The notes: generated by a model from the sequence alone, not told the origin. DNA of 6,773 nucleotides from JACRDV01 sp024860865 [NCBI: Methanobacteriota archaeon] (GCA_024860865.1 JACRDV010000016.1:1-6773), one strand, 5' to 3'; numbered from the stretch's first letter, positions 1 to 5,514 are shown. A program made the numbers and translations.

Positions 1-212
1 ACACAGGGCAACTAGTGGGCGAAACAAAGTCCGCTGAGTTTATCGTACCTGCTGGCACCAAACCAGTGACAAGCCCGCCTGCAAGTTGGACCGTAATTTG
101 GGGCCATAAAGGATTCGATGTTAAGGGTCGGGTTTTTTACGACACAAAAAGTGGCCCTTCGTATCGTTACAAGACTGACGTGGCTTGGACTCACTTTGAT
201 GTGTATAGCTAG
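1..212 (+). CDS. 3' end of an unidentified protein gene (5' truncated by window)
   Basis: The reading frame is open from the left edge (first whole codon at position 3) to a TAG at 210-212, giving about 69 C-terminal residues. A GTG lies in frame at 15, but the frame continues upstream without a stop, so this is more likely the tail of a longer gene than a 65-residue protein. The segment is rich in Gly, Pro, Thr, Ser and aromatic residues (WTVIWGHKGFD, GRVFYDTKSG, SYRYKTDVAWTHFDVYS), a composition seen in beta-sandwich or surface domains. There is no Cys and no membrane segment. No family is recognised. Codons are more GC-rich than in the neighbouring genes, which could mean recent transfer or a different functional class. 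The three T6 tracts downstream suggest transcription ends here. Confidence 0.6.
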   Translation, partial: TGQLVGETKSAEFIVPAGTKPVTSPPASWTVIWGHKGFDVKGRVFYDTKSGPSYRYKTDVAWTHFDVYS

Positions 213-273
213 AGAGGACTCTATAATCTCTCTTTGGTTAGTGATATAGCTTTAGCCAATGATTTGTACATAA

Positions 274-314
274 TTTTTTAGAACAAACTATTTTTTATAC
301 TTTTCAAATTTTTT
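274..314 (+). terminator. oligo-T transcription termination region
   Basis: Three T6 tracts occur at 274-279, 291-296 and 309-314, spaced 17-18 bp apart, downstream of the gene ending at 212 and before the convergent PIN gene. Archaeal RNA polymerase terminates at oligo-T on the non-template strand, so this fits a plus-strand terminator. A weak hairpin (AGAGAG 211-216 with CTCTCT 228-233) overlaps the stop codon. The rest of 213-385 is AT-rich with nothing else recognised. Confidence 0.5.
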
Positions 315-385
315 ATGAAACTTTTATATTAAATTTTACCAAGAGAGGCGGGTTTGTTGCTGATTTTAGTTCCTACGAAATTTTA

Positions 386-784
386 TCAGATGTACCCTAA
401 AAGTTCTAAATGAGATTTTTTTCGAAGATAAATCACGGGAATACCAATTTCTCTCGCTTTTTTTCTTAAGTTTTTATCATTACTGCAAAGTACAGCTTTG
501 TTATTCAGCGCATATTCAATTAGCAACTCATCTATAGGCTTTGTTGTTCTTAGAGGGATTACTCGACAATTGTTTGCTAAGTTCAAAGCGATATCTGCAG
601 CTTTTCTTTCTAAAGATTTTTTAGAGCTCTCTTTTATTCTTTTCAACTCATCCAGTATAGGAGATAAAACTACTAACTCATAGGCAACTGGTAACAATCT
701 TTCAGTCTCTTTGAATATATCAACTTTGAACTGGGCTGGTATCATGAGGAAATTTGAATCTAATACAACTATTCTCTTAGCCAT
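386..784 (-). CDS. PIN-domain endoribonuclease, Fcf1/VapC9-like
   Basis: This 132-residue protein is a complete single PIN domain. Four acidic positions expected for metal-dependent RNA cleavage are visible: D9 in VVLDSNFLMI, E46 in SPILDEL, D85 in KPIDELLIEYA and D103 in CSNDKNLR. The start VLDSNFLMIPAQFKVDIF and the end IPVIYLRKKSHLELLGYI match archaeal PIN proteins related to rRNA-processing Fcf1/Utp24 and annotated as VapC9-like. In many archaea that family sits beside translation genes; here it stands alone, with no antitoxin-sized ORF next to it. It could therefore be a housekeeping RNA-processing nuclease or an orphan toxin-like nuclease. The start is the ATG at 784, preceded by GGGAT (794-790), a weak Shine-Dalgarno, and a TATA-like box at 816-824. 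It is divergent from the aminotransferase gene. Confidence 0.85.
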   Translation of the reverse strand: MAKRIVVLDSNFLMIPAQFKVDIFKETERLLPVAYELVVLSPILDELKRIKESSKKSLERKAADIALNLANNCRVIPLRTTKPIDELLIEYALNNKAVLCSNDKNLRKKAREIGIPVIYLRKKSHLELLGYI

Positions 785-815
785 TTCGAATCCCTATTAA
801 TTTTTTTCTTGTGAA

Positions 816-824
816 AATTTAAAG
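816..824 (-). promoter_or_regulatory. TATA-like box of the solo PIN gene
   Basis: On the minus strand this reads CTTTAAATT. A start about 26 bp downstream would fall near 793, giving a leader of about 10 nt before the ATG at 784. It abuts a perfect 10-bp palindrome, AAAGCGCTTT (821-830). Confidence 0.4.
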
Positions 825-849
825 CGCTTTTTCATTTATTTGTTAAAGC

Positions 850-859
850 TTTAATATTT
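850..859 (+). promoter_or_regulatory. TATA-like box of the aminotransferase gene
   Basis: TTTAATATTT lies about 42 bp before the ATG at 897. A start near 880 would leave a short leader containing the Shine-Dalgarno at 888. The box overlaps the right half of a perfect 12-bp palindrome, TTAAAGCTTTAA (843-854). Confidence 0.4.
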
Positions 860-887
860 GGGGCACCAATTCTATCCTACTAAGGTT

Positions 888-893
888 GGTGAT
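888..893 (+). promoter_or_regulatory. Shine-Dalgarno GGTGAT deciding the aminotransferase start
   Basis: GGTGAT matches the archaeal anti-Shine-Dalgarno (complement of GGAGGTGATCC) and sits 3 nt before the ATG at 897. It excludes the earlier in-frame TTG at 858, which overlaps the TATA-like box. Confidence 0.7.
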
Positions 894-896
894 TAT

Positions 897-2042
897 ATGA
901 CACTTGAAAAAACACTTCTAATGATACCGGGTCCTGTAAACGTTTCGCCCAGGGTTTTAAGGGCTATGGCAAAACCTGTTATAAACCATAGAAGCCCCGA
1001 ATTTGGCAAACGAACTTTAGAAATCAATGAAATGTTAAAAAAGGTCTTCAAAACTAACAATGACATTATTATTTTAACTTCCTCTGGGACTGGTGGAGTT
1101 GAGGCTGCGCTCGCGAACACAATTAAAGCTGGTGACAAAGTTTTAGTTTGTGTAAATGGTGCTTTTGGAGAAAGAGCCCGGAATATTGCAGAAGTTTACA
1201 ACGCAGATATTATAGATGTTAACGCTGATTGGGGCAAGGCAATCAGTTCAAAAGATGTTAAAGAAAAACTTACTCAAGATACAAAAGCTGTTGTAATGGT
1301 CTATAACGAAACCTCTACTGGAGTTCAAAATCCCATAGGAGAAGTTGGAGAAATCGTAAAGCAAACCAATACTCTATTCATTGTTGATGCTATTTCAGGA
1401 CTCGGCGGTCATTATGTTGGTGTCGATGAATTTGGAATTGATATTTGTGTAGTTGGTTCTCAAAAGTGCTTGGCAGCTCCGCCAGGATTAGCTTTTGTCT
1501 CGATATCTTCTAAAGCTTGGAAAGTAATTGAATTAAATAAACCAAGAAGTCTGTACTTTGATTTAGTTAGAGCAAAGAGTTTTTTGCAAAAAGATCCGCC
1601 ACAGACTCCATTTACTCCAGCAGTCTCAACTTTCTATGGATTACATGAGGCCCTTAAGATAGTAGAAGAAGAAGGTTTAGAAAATTGGATTAAAAGGCAT
1701 GAGATAATAGCAAAGGCTACCAGAGAAGGCATCAAAGCAATGGGATTAGAATTATTTGCTGATGAAAAAGTGGCTTCAAATACTGTGACTCCGATAAAAT
1801 ATCCAGCGGGAATTAATGATAAAGAATTTAGAAAAACTATGCGAACGAAATATCTTGTTGAGGTAGCTGGTGGCCAAAAACAGCTTTCTGGGAAAATCTT
1901 TAGGATCGGGCACCTAGGCACTGTTACATCGAGCGATATAATTAGCACACTTTCTGCAGTAGAAATGGCGATGAATGATTTTGGGATTAAAATTGAGCCT
2001 GGAGTTGGGTTATCTGCAGCTCAAAGGGTATTTAGAGGTTAA
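897..2042 (+). CDS. Class V PLP-dependent aminotransferase (alanine/serine-glyoxylate type)
   Basis: The product is 381 residues, the normal length for archaeal alanine-glyoxylate/serine-pyruvate aminotransferases. Landmarks in order: IPGPVNVSP near the N-terminus (10-18), HRSPEF (31-36), the PLP-phosphate loop SSGTGGVEA (62-70), YNETSTGV (136-143), D164 in VDAISGLGG that contacts the pyridine nitrogen, the Schiff-base lysine K190 in VGSQKCLAAPPG, and R336 in FRIGHLG, the substrate carboxylate-binding arginine. The enzyme moves an amino group between an amino acid and a 2-oxo acid in the cytoplasm. In methanogens a relative (MJ0959) has broad specificity and was linked to serine synthesis. 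Sequence alone does not fix the substrate here (alanine, serine, phosphoserine, glyoxylate or pyruvate). It appears to be monocistronic, with its own promoter and a downstream hairpin. Confidence 0.93.
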   Translation: MTLEKTLLMIPGPVNVSPRVLRAMAKPVINHRSPEFGKRTLEINEMLKKVFKTNNDIIILTSSGTGGVEAALANTIKAGDKVLVCVNGAFGERARNIAEVYNADIIDVNADWGKAISSKDVKEKLTQDTKAVVMVYNETSTGVQNPIGEVGEIVKQTNTLFIVDAISGLGGHYVGVDEFGIDICVVGSQKCLAAPPGLAFVSISSKAWKVIELNKPRSLYFDLVRAKSFLQKDPPQTPFTPAVSTFYGLHEALKIVEEEGLENWIKRHEIIAKATREGIKAMGLELFADEKVASNTVTPIKYPAGINDKEFRKTMRTKYLVEVAGGQKQLSGKIFRIGHLGTVTSSDIISTLSAVEMAMNDFGIKIEPGVGLSAAQRVFRG

Positions 2043-2158
2043 TTTCCCGATATCGAAGAAACTTCATAGCTATAACTGCTCAATTTTATGAGTTTTTGGT
2101 CAAGGATATGTACTGGATTGAAATTGAGCTATTCAGAAAAGTGGGCATTTTTAAAATT

Positions 2159-2183
2159 GCGCATTTCTTGAAGAGAAATGGGC
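2159..2183. terminator. Hairpin between convergent genes
   Basis: GCGCATTTCT (2159-2168) and AGAAATGGGC (2174-2183) form a 10-position stem with one G/G mismatch and a 5-nt loop. A T6 run lies shortly after it on the plus strand (2194-2199). The site is between the 3' ends of the aminotransferase and the DUF3368 gene, so it may stop transcription from the left, or act in both directions. Confidence 0.45.
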
Positions 2184-2198
2184 TTAACATAAATTTTT

Positions 2199-2732
2199 TC
2201 ATAACTTTTCCAATTCTTTTTTAACTATCTCATAATCTTTTGGGCTTAATCTATAACCGGATTTGATCATATCTTCAAATGCTTGAATGACCAGTTTTTT
2301 CTTAACCAGTTTTCTCTTATAAAGTAGAATAAAGAGATATACACTTCCTCTTGTTTTGACGTCCATTACTTTAGCTATTTCTCTTCCTATGGCTTCATCT
2401 ATTATTGCAACTCCATTTTTTTCTTTAGCTAAAGCTATTGTAGCCGCCTCACCTTCGTGGAGAGGTTGTTTAAAGTTGGTAGCAGCATTTTTAACAAAAT
2501 TAAAAAATTTTTTATCTTTTAATTTAATTACAGTTATAATTTTATTTTCAACTAATTTTTCGATCATGTAAGCATCCAGAGCACCTTTCTCTTTTCCATT
2601 GATAACAACATCAACATAAACTTCCTCTGGGATTACTATTTCGTTGACAACTTTTTTAAGCTTTTTTAAAATCCAACTATAGCCTGCTTTGGTTAGGTGT
2701 ATCATTGGGCTTGCATTTAAAATAAGCTTCAT
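2199..2732 (-). CDS. DUF3368 PIN-like toxin of a UPF0175/DUF3368 pair
   Basis: This 177-residue protein matches the DUF3368 group of PIN-fold proteins (COG2405-like), predicted RNases. The N-terminus reads LILNASPMIHL, then IPEEVYVDVV (34-43), then the diagnostic block HEGEAATIALAKEK (92-105) and IIDEAIGREIAKVM (110-123), and the helical tail ending SGYRLSPKDYEIVKK. Expected acidic residues E95, D112 and E113 are present, but the first PIN aspartate is replaced by Asn (N6). The ATG overlaps the TGA of the upstream UPF0175 gene (ATGA, 2732-2729), indicating translational coupling in one operon. UPF0175 proteins are the usual antitoxin partners of such PIN proteins. Whether it still cleaves RNA is uncertain because of N6. 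Confidence 0.85.
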   Translation of the reverse strand: MKLILNASPMIHLTKAGYSWILKKLKKVVNEIVIPEEVYVDVVINGKEKGALDAYMIEKLVENKIITVIKLKDKKFFNFVKNAATNFKQPLHEGEAATIALAKEKNGVAIIDEAIGREIAKVMDVKTRGSVYLFILLYKRKLVKKKLVIQAFEDMIKSGYRLSPKDYEIVKKELEKL

Positions 2733-3031
2733 TCCTTTAGCCCGGCTTTTATATCTTCGATTATGTCTTTGGCTTTAATCGGTAAGGAGATTCCTTTTTT
2801 CTCAGTTAAATCTAGCATATCCCAAATCGTCACTTCTGCCATTTTGGCTGCTTTCCATAGGGTGATTTTTCCCTGCTGCAGGAGTTGCAACGCGAGGTCT
2901 TTTTTCCATTCCTTTATCCCTTTCTCGAGCATTTTCCTGAGCGCGTCAGATTTACTTAATGCTTCTATTTCCGTAATTTTCTCTAATTCTCTCCACAAGT
3001 CTTTGGATATTCTCATTGCTACGGTTTCCAT
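2729..3031 (-). CDS. UPF0175 antitoxin with N-terminal ribbon-helix-helix-like segment
   Basis: The product is 100 residues from the chosen ATG at 3031. Residues 1-40 (METVAMRISKDLWRELEKI, then ALSKSDALRKMLEKGI) look like a ribbon-helix-helix DNA-binding domain. Residues 46-84 (LALQLLQQGKITLWKAAKMA, then WDMLDLTEKKGISLPI) carry the UPF0175 (COG2886) signature of a helix-turn-helix-like unit. It should bind its operator and neutralise the DUF3368 protein encoded directly after it, with a 4-bp overlap. The frame also has an ATG at 3070. The ATG at 3031 is preferred because GAGG lies 8 nt upstream (3043-3040) and the only convincing TATA-like box (3070-3078) overlaps the earlier ATG. Family assignment is firm; the pairing is inferred from adjacency and known associations. 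Confidence 0.85.
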   Translation of the reverse strand: METVAMRISKDLWRELEKITEIEALSKSDALRKMLEKGIKEWKKDLALQLLQQGKITLWKAAKMAEVTIWDMLDLTEKKGISLPIKAKDIIEDIKAGLKE

Positions 3032-3039
3032 ATTGCTTT

Positions 3040-3043
3040 CCTC
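3040..3043 (-). promoter_or_regulatory. Shine-Dalgarno GAGG deciding the UPF0175 start
   Basis: GAGG on the minus strand is 8 nt upstream of the ATG at 3031. No comparable motif precedes the ATG at 3070, so the shorter product is preferred. Confidence 0.5.
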
Positions 3044-3069
3044 GTTTACATATGCAACAATTGCAAACA

Positions 3070-3078
3070 TAAATTTTT
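3070..3078 (-). promoter_or_regulatory. Candidate TATA-like box of the UPF0175/DUF3368 operon
   Basis: The minus strand reads AAAAATTTA here, about 26 bp before a start near 3048, giving a leader of about 17 nt that contains the GAGG. The surroundings are AT-rich, so the assignment is tentative. Confidence 0.3.
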
Positions 3079-3100
3079 CGATTTGACAGTGAAAAAAGTT

Positions 3101-3152
3101 AAAAAATTAGCTATTGAACACAATTAGCTTGATGTTTGTTTTTGAAATAGCT
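3101..3152 (-). terminator. Hairpin plus T-run after the DUF1616-like gene
   Basis: AGCTATT and AATAGCT (3146-3152 and 3109-3115) can pair across a 30-nt loop. On the minus strand they are followed by T6 (3106-3101), with another T-rich run further on. The element starts at the stop codon of the 3151-3558 gene. Part of it, AATAGCTATT (3146-3155), is itself a palindrome. Confidence 0.3.
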
Positions 3153-3558
3153 ATTTAACATCTAACCAAAAATGTACTTCTCGATAAGGCTCTGAGCTAG
3201 TTTGATTGTAAAGATCAACTTCAACTTTAGCTTTCCCAGCGATATTTGGTGTGATTGTTAAAACTTTTGTGTAATTTTGGCCATCTGCAAGGCTGAGCCA
3301 TCCTCTATCAACTTGTGCCCCATTTTGCTTAACAGTATAAATATAATTCATTACCCGACCTTCATGGTTTGTGACTCCAATTGTGAAGCTCAGCGGTTTT
3401 CCAATAATTCCGGTTTTTGGAATGCTTTTTGGCTCAATCCAAAATTCAGTAAAAGTTTCCTTTGGGTGAGGTGTATGTAAAGCATATGCTATAAGTCCCG
3501 CAAAAGCAATGATTGTTGCAACGGCTATTATATTAATTGTTCTTTCTTTCATCTTCAT
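3151..3558 (-). CDS. Membrane-anchored protein with DUF1616-like beta domain
   Basis: The 135-residue product has a charged start (MKMKERT), one hydrophobic segment at about 8-27 (INIIAVATIIAFAGLIAYAL), and an extracytoplasmic domain of about 100 residues. The domain has the pattern of the C-terminal part of archaeal DUF1616 proteins: EFWIEP, then GKPLSFTIGVTNHEGRVMNYIY with the NHEgR-xxY signature, then WLSLADGQNYTKVLTITP, then VEVDLYN and PYREVHFWLDV at the end. Typical DUF1616 proteins carry several N-terminal membrane helices; here only one remains, so this is a stand-alone or shortened version. Function is unknown; a surface or cell-envelope role is plausible. Two starts are possible, ATG 3558 and ATG 3552. 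AGGA (3563-3560) is 1 nt from the first and 7 nt from the second, so the second may be the true start (133 residues). Confidence 0.8.
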   Translation of the reverse strand: MKMKERTINIIAVATIIAFAGLIAYALHTPHPKETFTEFWIEPKSIPKTGIIGKPLSFTIGVTNHEGRVMNYIYTVKQNGAQVDRGWLSLADGQNYTKVLTITPNIAGKAKVEVDLYNQTSSEPYREVHFWLDVK

Positions 3559-3590
3559 TTCCTATTTTTTAAAAATAGATTGCAAAATTC

Positions 3591-3600
3591 ATTTTAAAGC
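3591..3600 (-). promoter_or_regulatory. TATA-like box of the DUF1616-like gene
   Basis: The minus strand reads GCTTTAAAAT. A start about 26 bp downstream falls near 3569, inside a perfect inverted repeat, CTATTTTT-T-AAAAATAG (3562-3578), leaving a leader of about 10-17 nt. Confidence 0.4.
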
Positions 3601-3673
3601 TCGAATATTTTCTAATATTTTTATAGATCACTAGTAAAATACCGTTTGCTTTATTTAGCTTATGGTAAATTGT

Positions 3674-3740
3674 AAATCACAAATACCTTCGGTCGCTGCA
3701 AGGCAGGGTTGGACTTGAGCTTACAAGTATTTGTGAGTTT
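3674..3740 (+). other. Long imperfect hairpin, candidate structured RNA or 5' leader element
   Basis: TCACAAATAC (3677-3686) pairs perfectly with GTATTTGTGA (3727-3736). The stem extends by AAA (3674-3676) with TTT (3738-3740) around a bulged G3737. Further pairing continues toward the tip: 3688-3690 with 3717-3719, 3691-3694 with 3712-3715, and CTGC (3696-3699) with GCAG (3703-3706) around an AAG loop. The apical part is GC-rich within an AT-rich spacer. Two of the inner pairs are G-U on the plus-strand RNA and would be A-C on the other strand, which favours plus-strand transcription. It lies about 210 bp upstream of the MNT gene. It matches no RNA family known to me and has no C/D or H/ACA boxes that I can see. 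Confidence 0.4.
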
Positions 3741-3951
3741 CTTTTGCAACTTCTGCCAACTCCTAATTTTAACGCAAAAAGAGACATGAAAGTATGCTGC
3801 CATTTAAAACAAACAAACCCAGAAATACTATTTAACTACCTAGGTTTTAACAGATTTTATAGCAATGGGAAGGTTGAAATTTATACCACCGTGGGTATTA
3901 AATCCCTAAAAGAAAAAATTATTTATCATAATATGATTATAAAATCCTAAT
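3741..3951. other. AT-rich spacer with minor inverted repeats before the MNT gene
   Basis: With the hairpin above, this completes a stretch of about 390 bp without a convincing gene (3559-3951). It holds TTTTGC (3742-3747) opposite GCAAAA (3774-3779), and ATTTATACC (3879-3887) opposite GGTATTAAAT (3894-3903) with one bulged base. The latter is close enough to the MNT promoter to be an operator. A TTG-initiated 68-codon frame (3744-3950) lacks coding character and is not called. Confidence 0.35.
3919..3926 (+). promoter_or_regulatory. TATA-like box of the MNT/HEPN operon (leaderless transcript)
   Basis: TTATTTAT is centred about 26-30 bp before the ATG at 3952, so the mRNA would start at or within a few bases of the start codon. 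No Shine-Dalgarno precedes that ATG, which agrees with leaderless translation, common in archaea for first genes of operons. Confidence 0.4.
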
Positions 3952-4536
3952 ATGATGAAAATCTTAGATGAAGTATTAGGCTCTGGAACCAAAATTCGAG
4001 CCCTTAGAGTTCTTGTGCTTAACCCAACAGAATCTTACTATGAAACTGAGCTCGCAAACTTAGCAAGTGTCCCACAATCTAGTTTACATGTTGAAATTGA
4101 AATTTGGTATGAAATCGGGCTTGTAAATATAATCAAAATGGGTAAACTAAATTTTATTTCGATTGATCAAACCCACTGGTTATATCCTATTTTGAAAAAA
4201 TTATTTGAATCTGAGAAATTCGCAATAGAGAAAGCAATTCAAGAATTTGTTTATAAAATCAAACAAGAACTTGGCTCTGATATTAAAAAAATTGTTATAT
4301 TCGGTTCGGCAGCTCGAAAAGAGATGCGAGTACTAAGCGATATTGATATCATAATTGTTGTATCTAATAAAGCTAATTTAAAAATTGTTGAAGATAAACT
4401 TGCTGAGATCAGGTTGCTCTTTTTAAATAAACATTTTTGGTTTGAAACTATTGTTTACTCAGAATCAGAGTTTAGCAACGAATCTCAATCACTCTTTTTA
4501 AGAAATGTAAGGACAGAAGGCATAGTTTATGAATGA
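3952..4536 (+). CDS. Winged-helix/MNT-type minimal nucleotidyltransferase (antitoxin of MNT-HEPN pair)
   Basis: The 194-residue product has two parts. Residues 1-85 form a winged helix (GSGTKIRALRVLVLNP, then YYETELANLASVPQSSLHVE as helix-turn-helix, then the wing GLVNIIKMGKLNFISI). Residues 95-190 form a Pol-beta-type minimal nucleotidyltransferase with IFGSAARKEM (116-125) and SDIDIIIVV (129-137), satisfying the GSx10DxD signature with D130 and D132. A likely third metal ligand is E165 in FETIVYSE. In characterised MntA-HepT systems the nucleotidyltransferase is the antitoxin, which AMPylates the HEPN toxin. Here the winged helix probably also lets it repress its own promoter. Its stop overlaps the HEPN start by 8 bp (4529-4536). 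An adjacent ATG at 3955 is an alternative start. Confidence 0.88.
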   Translation: MMKILDEVLGSGTKIRALRVLVLNPTESYYETELANLASVPQSSLHVEIEIWYEIGLVNIIKMGKLNFISIDQTHWLYPILKKLFESEKFAIEKAIQEFVYKIKQELGSDIKKIVIFGSAARKEMRVLSDIDIIIVVSNKANLKIVEDKLAEIRLLFLNKHFWFETIVYSESEFSNESQSLFLRNVRTEGIVYE

Positions 4537-4897
4537 GATTTCCGAAATTAAAGATTATTTAACAATAGCAAAAAGAGATTTTGAAACAGCAACAAAAATT
4601 TTAGAATATAACCCAGATGTATCAATTTTCATATTTATATTGGCGATGGAAGCAGCCGCTAAAAGCATTTTAGTTTCTAAAGGCGTTGCAAGATTGCCAA
4701 AAACACACATGGGTTTATTTAGCCTTTTAAGGGAAAGTGTAGCTGAACTGGGAGGTCTCCTTAAGGATTATTCAAAAATTTTGGCCATGCGAGCAAAAGC
4801 TGGTTATAGAACTAAACCTGTCTACGATGTGAATCAGGCAGCACAAGTTCAGGCTAAAGTTAAGGTTTTTATTGAGACAGTTGAACGCTTAGTTTAG
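4529..4897 (+). CDS. HEPN-domain protein (toxin partner of MNT)
   Basis: This 122-residue, mostly helical protein matches the small HEPN group (COG1895/COG2250-like). Recognisable parts are YLTIAKRDFETATKIL (10-25), the hydrophobic helix with FILAMEAAAKSILVSKGV (36-53), RLPKTHMGLFSLLRE (55-69), and RAKAGY (88-93), the counterpart of the usual R-x-x-A-D-Y, then a C-terminal amphipathic helix. The RX4HXY catalytic motif of HepT toxins is absent near the C-terminus. An R-x4-H is present at R55-H60, but in a different place. HEPN proteins next to MNT genes are RNase toxins or regulators; enzymatic activity here is uncertain. It is translated from the same mRNA as the MNT gene with an 8-bp overlap. 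The next gene is convergent, only 39 bp away. Confidence 0.83.
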   Translation: MNEISEIKDYLTIAKRDFETATKILEYNPDVSIFIFILAMEAAAKSILVSKGVARLPKTHMGLFSLLRESVAELGGLLKDYSKILAMRAKAGYRTKPVYDVNQAAQVQAKVKVFIETVERLV

Positions 4898-4936
4898 CTT
4901 CTATTCAGCAATTCTCTATTTCTAACCTACTCTAGA

Positions 4937-5281
4937 TTACTTTTCAATAGCTTCAACTAAAAAGCGCCTATTATCTAAAGGAATTAACTTTACTTTCTTT
5001 CCTTTTACTATGTTTAGGTGGTGTGCTAGATCTTCAGGGATATTTATTACCAATGATCGGCCCGAAATAGTAATTTTTCTTTCAAAGGCAAAAATATGGG
5101 CTTTTAATTGTTCTGTTCGCTTTTCAATTTCTTCAACTTGTTCTGGCGTGAAAATGAATTCACGGCATTTAGGGCATTCAAAGGCTTTTACATTGCGAAG
5201 CGGAAAACCTTCTATATACTCATATGTATCCAAAACAATCTCCTTAGCATTTTTGCCACATTTTTTACAAATCAATTTCAT
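4937..5281 (-). CDS. YgiT-type zinc-finger/AbrB-fold antitoxin
   Basis: The 114-residue product begins with a YgiT/MqsA-like zinc-binding region: CKKC (5-8) and CPKC (36-39), with the intervening EYIEGFPLRNVKAFE typical of that family. A helical linker follows (about 46-65), then a SpoVT/AbrB (MazE-like) DNA-binding domain at 66-112 (FERKITISGRSLVINIPEDL, GKKVKLIPLDNRRFLVEAI). In MqsA the zinc part binds the toxin and a helix-turn-helix binds DNA; here AbrB takes the DNA-binding role. The ATG at 5281 is chosen because it overlaps the toxin's TGA as ATGA (5281-5278) and follows GGAG. The longer frame starts with a TTG at 5296 inside the toxin gene. Gene order is toxin first, as in mqsRA. It probably represses the operon through the palindrome at 5529-5547. 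Confidence 0.87.
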   Translation of the reverse strand: MKLICKKCGKNAKEIVLDTYEYIEGFPLRNVKAFECPKCREFIFTPEQVEEIEKRTEQLKAHIFAFERKITISGRSLVINIPEDLAHHLNIVKGKKVKLIPLDNRRFLVEAIEK

Positions 5282-5514
5282 CTTCTCTTTCTCCAATAAA
5301 TAGTTATAAGTTCTTCTTCACTTTTTTTGTTCCAAAGCCATACTGCGATTAAACTTTTATTACCAAAATCTATTTTGCTATAGTTCTTTGTTCCAAAGCG
5401 TCCATTGATTTCACTAAAAATAACTTCACCATTCTTTATAACTTCAATTGCTTCAAATTCGTTTATTCCTCGCTTTTCCATCTGTTTTCTAGCATGTTTT
5501 GGAATTACTACCAA
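5278..5514 (-). CDS. Small DUF4258-type (RelE/MqsR-like) toxin candidate
   Basis: The 78-residue product opens with PKHARKQMEKRGINEFEAIEVIKNGEVIF (5-33), the H-A-x6-R-G-I and i-x-x-G-E-v-i pattern of DUF4258 proteins. It then has the strands NYSKIDFGNKSLIAVWLWNKK and ends ELITIYWRKRR. Such proteins are predicted mRNA-targeting toxins of the RelE/BrnT-like kind, paired with YgiT-type zinc-finger antitoxins, which is what follows here with a 4-bp overlap. H7, R9, R15 and Y45 are plausible functional residues, by analogy only. The start must be the TTG at 5514: an in-frame TGA (5517-5515) lies directly upstream, no ATG is available, and GTGAT precedes the TTG by 3 nt. Activity as an RNase is inferred from the family. 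Confidence 0.8.
   Translation of the reverse strand: MVVIPKHARKQMEKRGINEFEAIEVIKNGEVIFSEINGRFGTKNYSKIDFGNKSLIAVWLWNKKSEEELITIYWRKRR

Noticed and set aside
858-896. N-terminal extension of the aminotransferase from a TTG
   Set aside because: The TTG overlaps the TATA-like box, the added residues have no family counterpart, and GGTGAT is placed for the ATG at 897.
893-1138. Minus-strand ORFs inside the aminotransferase (also 1634-1948)
   Set aside because: They are antisense shadows of a strongly conserved gene, with low-complexity hydrophobic translations and no promoter.
2108-2224. 38-codon ORF downstream of the aminotransferase (MYWIEIELF...)
   Set aside because: It spans the intergenic hairpin and overlaps the end of the convergent DUF3368 gene, with no Shine-Dalgarno. 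The frame is open back to 2042 without further support, so chance is more likely than a gene remnant.
3744-3950. 68-codon ORF upstream of the MNT gene (also a 54-codon version from the ATG at 3786)
   Set aside because: TTG start or weak ribosome site, no recognisable family or coding pattern, and it runs through the MNT promoter region.
5282-5296. Longer YgiT/AbrB antitoxin from a TTG at 5296
   Set aside because: The ATG at 5281 has a classical ATGA overlap with the toxin stop and a preceding GGAG, and the first zinc cysteine follows at once.
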